The position numbers were made by a program, and so were the translations under genes. A stretch of DNA of 64,000 bases. Origin: an uncultured Clostridia bacterium (GTDB lineage Bacteria > Bacillota > Clostridia > RUG12999). The notes under the pieces were generated by a model. It saw only the letters and a program-made list of their open reading frames with translations, did no database searches and had not been told where the DNA came from. Shown here piece by piece: positions 25,111-32,167 of the stretch (positions are counted from its first letter, which is position 1; every line of letters begins with the position of its first letter). The stretch spans positions 1 through 64,000 of the forward strand of contig CAKVOK010000005.1 in the NCBI GenBank assembly GCA_934792465.1. The letters are read 5' to 3'.

Positions 25111-25141
25111 GCGGATATGCGCATGATAGGCGCATATCCGC
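25111..25141 (-). promoter_or_regulatory. intercistronic stem-loop before the double-cohesin gene
   Basis: A 12-bp perfect stem (GCGGATATGCGC / GCGCATATCCGC) with a 7-nt loop, between the stop of the large cohesin-dockerin gene and the GAGG ribosome-binding site of the double-cohesin gene. No U-tract follows, so it is not an intrinsic terminator. Candidate RNA-processing or stability element. Confidence 0.6.
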
Positions 25142-25161
25142 TTGTTAATTATGTTAAATTG

Positions 25162-28100
25162 TTACTTAGTCCTGTATTGTACATATTCCTGTATATTGGA
25201 TATGTTGTCGCCGGACGGATAGGAGGACGATTCTTTGTATTCGCTTCTCTTGAAGAAATATGTGTAGATTTGGTATCTATCACGGTAACGATATTGTATT
25301 TTCTTTATTGGCGAGTTATAATCATCCACCACACGAGTTTCTTCATAATACCAATTAAGATTTTTAGAAGCAAGTCCGTCCGCAACAGCTCTATCCGACA
25401 AATTGGGATTAAATGAACTATATCCTTTACCACCGAAATATGATGTCTTTTCCCACGGCAAAGAATAATCGAGCCATCCCGTATCTTCATAAGTAGTGCA
25501 TATACCGCTTGAATATGGGCATACGTACCATCCGTTTTTATATCCAACAAATCGGTGATATATCCATTGTGTTTTCTTATTATATCCTGTGATTACTTCT
25601 TGCGTATCAACATCACGACTTTCAGATCTACCGACATATCCATCCTGCCAGTTGCTCCATCCGCCCCAGTTACTCCAATCCCATGTCGAATTGTATTGCG
25701 TCCAACCTTCAAATGTCGGCGAAGATGATGTTGTATAGTAGGTTTGTGTGTAGCCCCACTTTCTATCGACTACTTCTGCTCCGGCAGGAAGACTTGAAGC
25801 CGAAACCCATCCTGAAACGGGATTTGGCCCCCAATGTGCATATATAGTAATATCCGTAAGTGCAGTCATTATACTTTCTTCGGTTATTCTTTCACCGCCA
25901 TCTGCTTCGGTGTACCAACCGTCAAAGTAACAAAAATCTTTCTTCGGCTTAGGTAATTCTCCAAATTCAGAATTAAATGGAACGAGCTTGCTCTCAATGT
26001 CGACAGTACCGCCGTTAGCGTCAAAATACACTGTGCGCACGCTCAAATAATTTTCATAATCCTCGTCAGATATATAGATTATTTCACCGTCAGAAACAGT
26101 AATATAGTTCTCGCCGGAGATTAATCCGTTTACGAGTAAATTTCCGTTCACATTTAATTTTCCTACAACACTGCTGTTGAGATTTGAAAGAGATATGTTT
26201 TTGCACAATACTGTATTTTCGCTATCTGAAATCAAATTAATAGTTCTGTTCAGAACCAAATTTGTGTCAGCGGCTTTGAGAACAAGTGCATATCCGTTGC
26301 AATCAACTGTTACACGGTCAAGCGTAACATTCTCGGAAGATAACTCCATAGGAATTTGAGTGTTTTCTGTAAATGTAACTCCGTTAATAATTGTTGTATT
26401 TGCGTCTGATTTTATGCCGAGTCCCTTATACTCTTTATCCTTGCCCTGGAGTTCAAATGATGTTATTTCTCCAATATCAAACAGCATATTTGCGGATTCG
26501 CTTTCGGGTATAGCGGAAATATCCAGAGAAATGCGCTCAGCGCCGCAGGAAGCAACTGACTGTGCCATTTGAGCACTTGAAGCAACCGCCTTAATATTCG
26601 GAACATTTTTGAAAGCGTCTGTTCCTATCTCCTCTATATTTTCCGACAAAGTAAAGTCACTGAGCGAAGTACAACCGCTGAATGCATTATCCGCTATCTT
26701 CGTTACATTAGGACAAATTACTTCTTTAAGCGAGGTACAGCCCTCAAATGCAGACTCGGGAATTTCATCAATAAAACTGCTTAAACTTACTCCTACAATA
26801 TCCGTGTTGTCTTTAAAAAGACGAGGGCTGATGCCTTTTATCTTAACAGAACTGAATGTACCGTCATTATTATCCACCCGAACATAGGAAGGAATAACTA
26901 CCATGTTATCAGGATTGTTTTGGTTCGGTGCATAACCTTCAACGATTCCCGTATCAAGGTCAATCGTTAAACCGTCTGTTTTGATAATTCTGCCGTTTAC
27001 ATACTGATTTACATAGTACGGGATTTCAAAAGGAATAACACTCGTTTCATAATCATCAAATGTTCCGTCCCATGAATAATCCAAATACTCTTTCGGAGCG
27101 TCATCACCGTTCGAACCATCACCAAGTACACTGTATGTATACACAAAATATTCTTTCTTTGCTACATCATAACATACAACGGCAAAGACATGAGCTGTTC
27201 CGGACATAACCATTCTGTAATTGCCGTGTGTATTACCCGTGCTTGAAAATGATGTAGTTTTTGTTTCAATCTGCGAATTGGAATAGGTAAGCGAACTGCT
27301 GAATTCATTACTGCTGGTATCGGTTGATGTGAGAGCGTTAGATTCGCTGTTGCTTCCACCCTCGGCATAAGAAGAACCGTATCCATACTGCTGACTTATC
27401 ATTTTTGATACAGCCTTTGAAACAGTGTTGTTTTTACTTACTGTATTGCTTTCGCTGTAACCGGAAGATGTGTTCCAAGATGATTCATCAACGGATGCAT
27501 GTGACTTTGTATTGGTTTTATCAAAATTTATTCCCCATGAATTGGTTCCGGATGAGGTTCTCTTGCTGCTCTCGCTATAATTTTCTGATGTACCGATTTC
27601 AGCACCGATTTTAGCTCCTATACCGGCGTATTCTGCTGATATTTCAGAAGATATTTTGGTATTTACACCCAATTCATATGACGAACCTTTTTCGACAGTT
27701 TGAGTATTGGAATGACCGTTGTTTATCGAGAGATTATATGTTCCTCCGCTTGTATCGGTCGTACTTTTTTTGCCGCTGTTACTCTGTGCAACATTGTAAG
27801 TTCCGGTAGAGCTTGTAGCGCTCTGCTCTGCTTCTTCTCGGGATTCACCGGTCTGGTCAATATATGACTGACTTACTTCCGTTGTTTTCTTCCAATCATT
27901 TGACAATGTCCAAGTGGATGAATTTGTGGTAGCATTCGATATTTTATTTGCAACCGTTTTTGCATCGGTAACAGAAATTGTGTTTTGGTTTGTCATTGAA
28001 ACAGTTGAAATCAAACCGTTGGCACATTGTAACTGCAATGTAGTATAAAGCGGGATATTCTTAATTGTTCCTATTTCATACCCAAATAAGATAAGCCCGT

Positions 28101-29385
28101 TTTCAGAATCCTCGCACACGATAGGTTCGCCAAGATTTTTTACTGCCTCAGCCTTCGCCCTGTCACTCGACCAATTTGCATATAAAACCATATCCCCTGT
28201 TGTTCCGGCAGGAATGGTTTTCCACATCTTTCCGTCTTTATCAGACCAGCCCACAAATGTATATTTATCAAGAGTAGGTATGGGTAAGAGTTTTTCTACA
28301 CCGTAAGTATATGTATCATCTGTCTGCGGTACCATATCACAAGCATATTGGATTGTGTATGTATTTTTCAGCGGAGGAATGGTCTCCTGTTTAACAAGAA
28401 TTTCATTACATACAGAACAATGCTGTCCTTCAGTTTTACCCGGTGTGGTATTGGTAGGTTCAACCCGCGCGTCTATAACAATTGTATGACCGCTTGACTT
28501 TATAGTAATATCCTTGACATCAATAACTGTATTTCCGTTTTCGTCACTGAAATATTTATCGCACTTTGAGCAGTGCCAATATGCAATATTTCCGTCTTCC
28601 GTACATGTCGCAGCCTTATATTCGGTTGCTGTTAATTCATGCTCGCAGTCAGCTTCTTTCGGCTTGCCCGGTTTTAATTCAACATTGTATCCGTTAGGCA
28701 GCGTCTGACAGCCGTCTGCTACATAACGTCTGAGCATGATTATGTCTGTCGAATTGAATTTTCCGTCCGCATTGACATCACCGGCAAACTCATTTATAGT
28801 CTGCTCATATTTACCTGCTATGTGGCGTCTGAGCATAATAATGTCTGTTGAATTAATTTTTCTGTCACTGTTTAAATCTCCGGGCAGATAATCAATGACC
28901 GTTATACAGCCGTTTACCAGTTCGGGATTTATTGCACTGAGGTTTCTGTCGACAATATCTCCGCTGTCATACGAAACATTTATCATACATTTTGTTCCTG
29001 CGGCAGTGTTTTCATCAACCGCAAACTTTAATGTAATAACGTTTCCGTCTTTAATGTCATCATCGTTTAAGTCCTGACCGTCCCATACAAAATTACAGGG
29101 TGATGAAAAATTACCCGGCTTTGTCATGGTTAATGCCGAAAAAGCGTCTCCCGATGATGCATTTAACAATGTAAGATTATCATCATAAGTGAATTTTAAG
29201 GTCGCACCCAAAATTCCGGGATTGTTTTTAATTGTAACCGAAATATTAACCGTTGAGCCTGCCGTTTCGGCAACGGACTGAACGGTAATTGTCGGATTTC
29301 CGTCAGCAAAAACAGAAATAGGTGCCAATACTGACAGAATCAATATTATTGACAACAGCAATGATATTGACTTTTTGATTTTCAT
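25162..29385 (-). CDS. giant cohesin/dockerin/LRR/InlB-repeat surface protein
   Basis: 1407 residues from MKIKKSISLLLSII (AGAAGG 7 nt upstream); signal peptide ends near VFADG. Order: cohesin-like domain (~30-165; SALTMTKPGN, NFVWDG, SYDSGDIVD), a type I dockerin (~168-230) with two Ca-binding loops DLNSDRKINSTD and DVNADGKFNSTD, a Cys-pair region (HCSKCDKYF, HCSVCNEIL), InlB-like repeat (FVGWSDKDGKMW), a ~260-residue Ser/Thr/Asn-rich, alternating segment (~480-740) recalling aerolysin/ETX-type pore-forming folds, BspA-type LRR (AFEGCTSLKEV, AFSGCTSLSDF), a second InlB-like repeat (YFDGWYTEADGGERI) and a Trp/Tyr-rich tail ending YVQYRTK. It can both offer a cohesin and dock through its dockerin. 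70 bp downstream of the SLH-cohesin gene. Function: probable surface adhesin; pore-forming role is speculation. Confidence 0.78.
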   Translation of the reverse strand: MKIKKSISLLLSIILILSVLAPISVFADGNPTITVQSVAETAGSTVNISVTIKNNPGILGATLKFTYDDNLTLLNASSGDAFSALTMTKPGNFSSPCNFVWDGQDLNDDDIKDGNVITLKFAVDENTAAGTKCMINVSYDSGDIVDRNLSAINPELVNGCITVIDYLPGDLNSDRKINSTDIIMLRRHIAGKYEQTINEFAGDVNADGKFNSTDIIMLRRYVADGCQTLPNGYNVELKPGKPKEADCEHELTATEYKAATCTEDGNIAYWHCSKCDKYFSDENGNTVIDVKDITIKSSGHTIVIDARVEPTNTTPGKTEGQHCSVCNEILVKQETIPPLKNTYTIQYACDMVPQTDDTYTYGVEKLLPIPTLDKYTFVGWSDKDGKMWKTIPAGTTGDMVLYANWSSDRAKAEAVKNLGEPIVCEDSENGLILFGYEIGTIKNIPLYTTLQLQCANGLISTVSMTNQNTISVTDAKTVANKISNATTNSSTWTLSNDWKKTTEVSQSYIDQTGESREEAEQSATSSTGTYNVAQSNSGKKSTTDTSGGTYNLSINNGHSNTQTVEKGSSYELGVNTKISSEISAEYAGIGAKIGAEIGTSENYSESSKRTSSGTNSWGINFDKTNTKSHASVDESSWNTSSGYSESNTVSKNNTVSKAVSKMISQQYGYGSSYAEGGSNSESNALTSTDTSSNEFSSSLTYSNSQIETKTTSFSSTGNTHGNYRMVMSGTAHVFAVVCYDVAKKEYFVYTYSVLGDGSNGDDAPKEYLDYSWDGTFDDYETSVIPFEIPYYVNQYVNGRIIKTDGLTIDLDTGIVEGYAPNQNNPDNMVVIPSYVRVDNNDGTFSSVKIKGISPRLFKDNTDIVGVSLSSFIDEIPESAFEGCTSLKEVICPNVTKIADNAFSGCTSLSDFTLSENIEEIGTDAFKNVPNIKAVASSAQMAQSVASCGAERISLDISAIPESESANMLFDIGEITSFELQGKDKEYKGLGIKSDANTTIINGVTFTENTQIPMELSSENVTLDRVTVDCNGYALVLKAADTNLVLNRTINLISDSENTVLCKNISLSNLNSSVVGKLNVNGNLLVNGLISGENYITVSDGEIIYISDEDYENYLSVRTVYFDANGGTVDIESKLVPFNSEFGELPKPKKDFCYFDGWYTEADGGERITEESIMTALTDITIYAHWGPNPVSGWVSASSLPAGAEVVDRKWGYTQTYYTTSSSPTFEGWTQYNSTWDWSNWGGWSNWQDGYVGRSESRDVDTQEVITGYNKKTQWIYHRFVGYKNGWYVCPYSSGICTTYEDTGWLDYSLPWEKTSYFGGKGYSSFNPNLSDRAVADGLASKNLNWYYEETRVVDDYNSPIKKIQYRYRDRYQIYTYFFKRSEYKESSSYPSGDNISNIQEYVQYRTK

Positions 29386-29455
29386 AGCGTTACCTTCTTT
29401 CCGCAAAATATATTTATTGTCAGATTATGTATAAATACAACATTATTTATTAAAC

Positions 29456-30700
29456 TTAATCGGATATTACCGTGATATATCCGTTTATTATCTCCGGAGA
29501 TATGCTTTTTAAGTCTTTGTCAACGATGTCGTCATCAAAGTATTTTAATGTTATCTGGTATTTGCCGTTCGGAGCTGAATCAGACACTTTAAAATTCATA
29601 ATAAGTATATCTCCGTCATGTACATCGCCCTCCTGAAGCTCAATGCCGTCCCAGAGGAATTTTCCGCCGTTTTCCGGCACTTTTGAAGGGGTCAGCTCAA
29701 GGATACCATCAAAAGCCGAGCCGTTTTCAACGCCCAGAAGATTAAGATTCACATCGTCAAAATAAGCAGATAATGTCATCCCCAAAATACCCGGATTGTT
29801 GCTTACTCTTACAACAACCTGAACCTCATCACCGGCTCTCACAAATACATCATCAACGGATATGGTTGCTGTTTTATTGCTGCCTTGACTATCCGAGCCG
29901 GAATCATTGTCGGTTGAGCCGCTGATTGATGCATCGCTCTTTTGCCCACTGTTTCCGCCTGACGGTACAGTTGTATCTGCAGCGGTATTCTCATGCTTTG
30001 TGTCCGTTTTACTGATACTCTCATTTGCAAATTGAACGCAAAAACGATGCAGTATAGCAGCTGCTTGTGAACGCTGTACAAAATCCTGCGGAGATAACAT
30101 ATCCTTTGATGTTCCCGTTATTATTTTGTTTGCAATTGCCCATTTGAAAGCGTCAACAGCATATTCGCTTACTGAATTTTTATCGGTATACGCATCTAAA
30201 TCCGACAGAGCTGTCATATTATATTTTTTAAACGATGCATATCTGTAAACAATTGCCGCCAATTGCTCTCTGGTTGCGCTATCATTTGGTGCAAATTTGT
30301 CAGTATTGTATCCGCTGACAATGTTATTAGCCGCAGCCCATGCAACAGCGTTATAAAAGTAATCATTTGGGTTTACATCGGAAAACTCAGCCTTTGATTT
30401 TGTCGCTGAGCCTTCCAATCGCCAAAGTATGGTTACAATCATTGCACGTGTTGTTTGTGCCGAAGGTGAAAAAACACCGTTTTCGGTACCTTGCATTAAC
30501 CCTTTTTCACTGACATATTCAACGTCACTGCAAAACCAATCATTTGGGTTTACATCGGAAAAAGCAATTTTGCCGCCGGCTTTTCCCGAAACGGAATTGC
30601 CTGCCGGATCTGCGCCGGCAGAAGATGAGATAATAAGCGCTGTGGATATACTGCAAATCACCAATATGATAGATACAATTATTATTTTCTTTATCTTCAT
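29456..30700 (-). CDS. SLH-anchored cohesin protein (anchoring scaffoldin)
   Basis: 414 residues. Signal peptide/anchor (IIIVSIILVICSISTALIIS), three SLH domains (~45-95, ~105-155, ~170-220) with FSDVNPNDWF, FSDVNPNDYFYNAVAWAAANNIVSGY and AVDAFKWAIANKIITGT, a Ser/Thr/Gly/Asp linker (~225-282) and a cohesin-like domain (~283-410; NNPGILGMTLSAYFDD, FLWDGIELQEGDVHDGD, KYFDDDIVDKDL). SLH domains bind pyruvylated wall polymer, so the cohesin is displayed on the cell surface. AAAGGAAG precedes the ATG. First gene behind the proposed invertible promoter; in the sequenced orientation it has no good promoter of its own that I can see. Confidence 0.85.
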   Translation of the reverse strand: MKIKKIIIVSIILVICSISTALIISSSAGADPAGNSVSGKAGGKIAFSDVNPNDWFCSDVEYVSEKGLMQGTENGVFSPSAQTTRAMIVTILWRLEGSATKSKAEFSDVNPNDYFYNAVAWAAANNIVSGYNTDKFAPNDSATREQLAAIVYRYASFKKYNMTALSDLDAYTDKNSVSEYAVDAFKWAIANKIITGTSKDMLSPQDFVQRSQAAAILHRFCVQFANESISKTDTKHENTAADTTVPSGGNSGQKSDASISGSTDNDSGSDSQGSNKTATISVDDVFVRAGDEVQVVVRVSNNPGILGMTLSAYFDDVNLNLLGVENGSAFDGILELTPSKVPENGGKFLWDGIELQEGDVHDGDILIMNFKVSDSAPNGKYQITLKYFDDDIVDKDLKSISPEIINGYITVISD

Positions 30701-30761
30701 GGCATACTTCCTTTCTTATTATATTTAAGCCGCTGTTTTCGACCTTTTTTCTAATGTTGTT

Positions 30762-30788
30762 CCACATAATTTCGATTATGTGGATAAA
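30762..30788 (+). repeat. left 27-bp inverted repeat (recombination site)
   Basis: Core CCACATAA-TTTCGA-TTATGTGG followed by ATAAA. The two 8-bp arms around an asymmetric hexamer look like a dif/Xer site (ATAA, 6 nt, TTAT). Matches the right copy exactly over 27 bp in inverse orientation, with mismatches immediately on both sides. On the minus strand there is no U-tract after this hairpin, so leftward transcription can pass. Confidence 0.85.
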
Positions 30789-30928
30789 TTAAATAATTAA
30801 TATGTTGCTAAATGGACTTTTGAACGCAAATACAATACCGATTTTAAAATAGGTTTTCTAATCGGCAACTTTGTCATGCCCTATTTTGTGCGGATTGGAA
30901 TATTTTTTTATAAATTTAGTTAAACTCA

Positions 30929-30957
30929 TTGACTTTTATGTGCTAATGTGGTATAAT
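30929..30957 (+). promoter_or_regulatory. strong sigma-A promoter inside the invertible segment
   Basis: TTGACT (30929-30934), 17-nt spacer ending TGG (extended -10), TATAAT (30952-30957). In the present orientation it fires rightward and meets a terminator-like hairpin about 20 nt after the predicted start at ~30964. It would be the only strong promoter for the minus-strand surface genes after inversion. Confidence 0.88.
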
Positions 30958-30977
30958 TTAACTGGAGTATGTATAAG

Positions 30978-31011
30978 TTTATCCACATAATCGAAATTAT
31001 GTGGCTTTTTT
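30978..31011 (+). terminator. right inverted repeat acting as terminator in the OFF orientation
   Basis: CCACATAAT-CGAA-ATTATGTGG hairpin followed by CTTTTTTATTT on the plus strand. The U-tract lies outside the inverted repeat, so it stays in place when the segment flips. It would stop the rightward OFF transcript at about 50 nt, protecting the convergent recombinase gene from antisense transcription. Bases 30978-31004 are the right 27-bp repeat. Confidence 0.75.
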
Positions 31012-31013
31012 AT

Positions 31014-31853
31014 TTAACACCGCAAAAGTCCGAGCTTTTGTATTTGCCTGCGGCAGATATCGCCCGTTTCTATGGTGTAAATACGGGTAGTTTCAACGCT
31101 GGAATGACCCAAAATATCCGCAAGTCTTACAATATCTTTTTGCAAACTGTAATACGTTCTTGCAAACAAATGACGAAAATTGTGCGGAAAAACCTTATCC
31201 TTTGACACTCCTGCGGCTTCGCAAAGATTTTTAAGCGTTTTCCAGATATAGCTTCTGTCAAGCGGTTTCCCGTTTCTGCTTACGAATACCGAACCGCCCT
31301 TAATACCTTGCTCCTTGATATATTCTTTCAGCATTCTGCAAAGCTCTTTCGGCAAAAATATTGTCCGCATTTTTCCCTTGCAGCTTATAACTGCTTGCCC
31401 TTTCTTTACGGCTTCACAAGTTACAAACTTAAGTTCCGATACCCTGATCCCGGTTGAACATATTGTTTGCATCAGCAAATACAGTCTTTCGTTCTTTTTG
31501 TTTTTTGCGGCTGTCAACAATCGTTCATATTCCGCTTTTGTCAGTTCTTTATCCTTATTTGAAAATATCTGCCTTTGAATTTTCAATGCCTTAATCCGTA
31601 TATCGTGCCACCCTGTAAATTCAAAAAAGCTGTTAAGTGAAGATATTGCCGCATTTACACTTGCAGGAGCATATTTTTCGCATAATTCCTTTTTATATTC
31701 CAAAGCCAATATTTTCGTTACTTCCCTGCTTGTGAGCCATATCATAAAGAAAGTAACATCTCGGATATATTTATCTATTGTATTTTCGCTTTTTTCCTCC
31801 TCAATTAAATATGTTTTAAAGCTCAAAATCAGCTCATTTGTGATTTTTCTCAT
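31014..31853 (-). CDS. XerC/D-type tyrosine recombinase, probable invertase of the adjacent switch
   Basis: 279 residues. N-terminal SAM-like core-binding domain (~1-90) and C-terminal catalytic domain with all residues: Arg137 (STGIRVSELK), Lys161 (CKGKMRT), His224/Arg227 (FPHNFRHLFA), His250 (ILGHSSVETT) and Tyr259 (TRIYT). Size matches Xer-like invertases rather than phage integrases, which carry an extra N-terminal arm domain. Its stop codon lies 9 bp from the right 27-bp inverted repeat. GGAAG sits 9 nt before the ATG. It is transcribed toward the switch but terminates before it, so its own expression does not depend on orientation. Sequence differs from chromosomal XerC/XerD by lacking obvious cell-division context. 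Probable role: flips the promoter segment. Confidence 0.85.
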   Translation of the reverse strand: MRKITNELILSFKTYLIEEEKSENTIDKYIRDVTFFMIWLTSREVTKILALEYKKELCEKYAPASVNAAISSLNSFFEFTGWHDIRIKALKIQRQIFSNKDKELTKAEYERLLTAAKNKKNERLYLLMQTICSTGIRVSELKFVTCEAVKKGQAVISCKGKMRTIFLPKELCRMLKEYIKEQGIKGGSVFVSRNGKPLDRSYIWKTLKNLCEAAGVSKDKVFPHNFRHLFARTYYSLQKDIVRLADILGHSSVETTRIYTIETGDICRRQIQKLGLLRC

Positions 31854-32100
31854 TCAAATCAACTTCCTTTCCTGTATGTATTTTACCGCTTATACGGATA
31901 ATTTAACCGCCCGCCCACGATTAAAGTTTATTTCCTCATGGACTATATTTCCTTTTCTTTAATACATCTGACAAACACACATGAATTATATCATATGAAG
32001 TTTCTTTATTCAACGTGGCTGTATAAAAATGCCGATATAAGCGAGAACACCCAAATGCACAAAACGAATTAAAAACAGCGGTGTAGAAAAAATTAATTTT

Positions 32101-32133
32101 TTTAATCTTTCTTTAATCTTTCCGTGATATACT
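32101..32133 (+). promoter_or_regulatory. promoter with tandem 11-bp repeats upstream of the macA-like gene
   Basis: TTTAATCTTTC occurs twice back to back (32101-32122) and covers the -35 position; TGA-TATACT (-10 at 32128-32133) follows. No consensus -35. Tandem 11-bp boxes at this place are typical of OmpR/PhoB-type response regulators that activate transcription. The cognate regulator is not in the window next to it. The rest of 31854-32167 (314 bp) carries no gene I can support. Confidence 0.6.
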
Positions 32134-32167
32134 CTTCTCATATGCACAAAAAAACGGAGGGAGTATA

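Larger units (their letters stand above)
30762..31004. other. putative invertible promoter segment (phase-variation switch)
   Basis: Exact 27-bp inverted repeats (30762-30788 and 30978-31004) enclose 189 bp containing one strong sigma-A promoter and no gene. A XerC/D-type recombinase gene ends 9 bp outside the right repeat and the SLH-cohesin gene begins 61 bp outside the left repeat. In this orientation the promoter reads rightward, away from the SLH-cohesin gene (OFF). Mirror coordinates (x becomes 61766 minus x) put the -10 at 30814-30809 and the start site near 30802 after inversion, giving a ~100-nt leader to the SLH-cohesin gene (ON). Also inside are AAAATAGG/CCTATTTT and CCGATT/AATCGG dyads. 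Confidence 0.8.

Noticed and set aside
30845..30875. Minus-strand TTGCCG/TAAAAT pair as an OFF-state promoter for the SLH-cohesin gene
   Set aside because: Spacing is 16 nt and both boxes are weak; it could give low basal expression but does not match the strength of the rightward promoter.
30762..31004. Explaining the 27-bp repeats as two ordinary bidirectional terminators
   Set aside because: Only the right copy has a U-tract, and identity extends beyond the stem to ATAAA and includes the loop in inverse orientation, as expected for recombination sites.
30969..31205. 78-codon plus-strand frame starting inside the invertible segment
   Set aside because: It overlaps the recombinase gene antisense and its start lies just before the OFF-state terminator hairpin; no ribosome-binding site.
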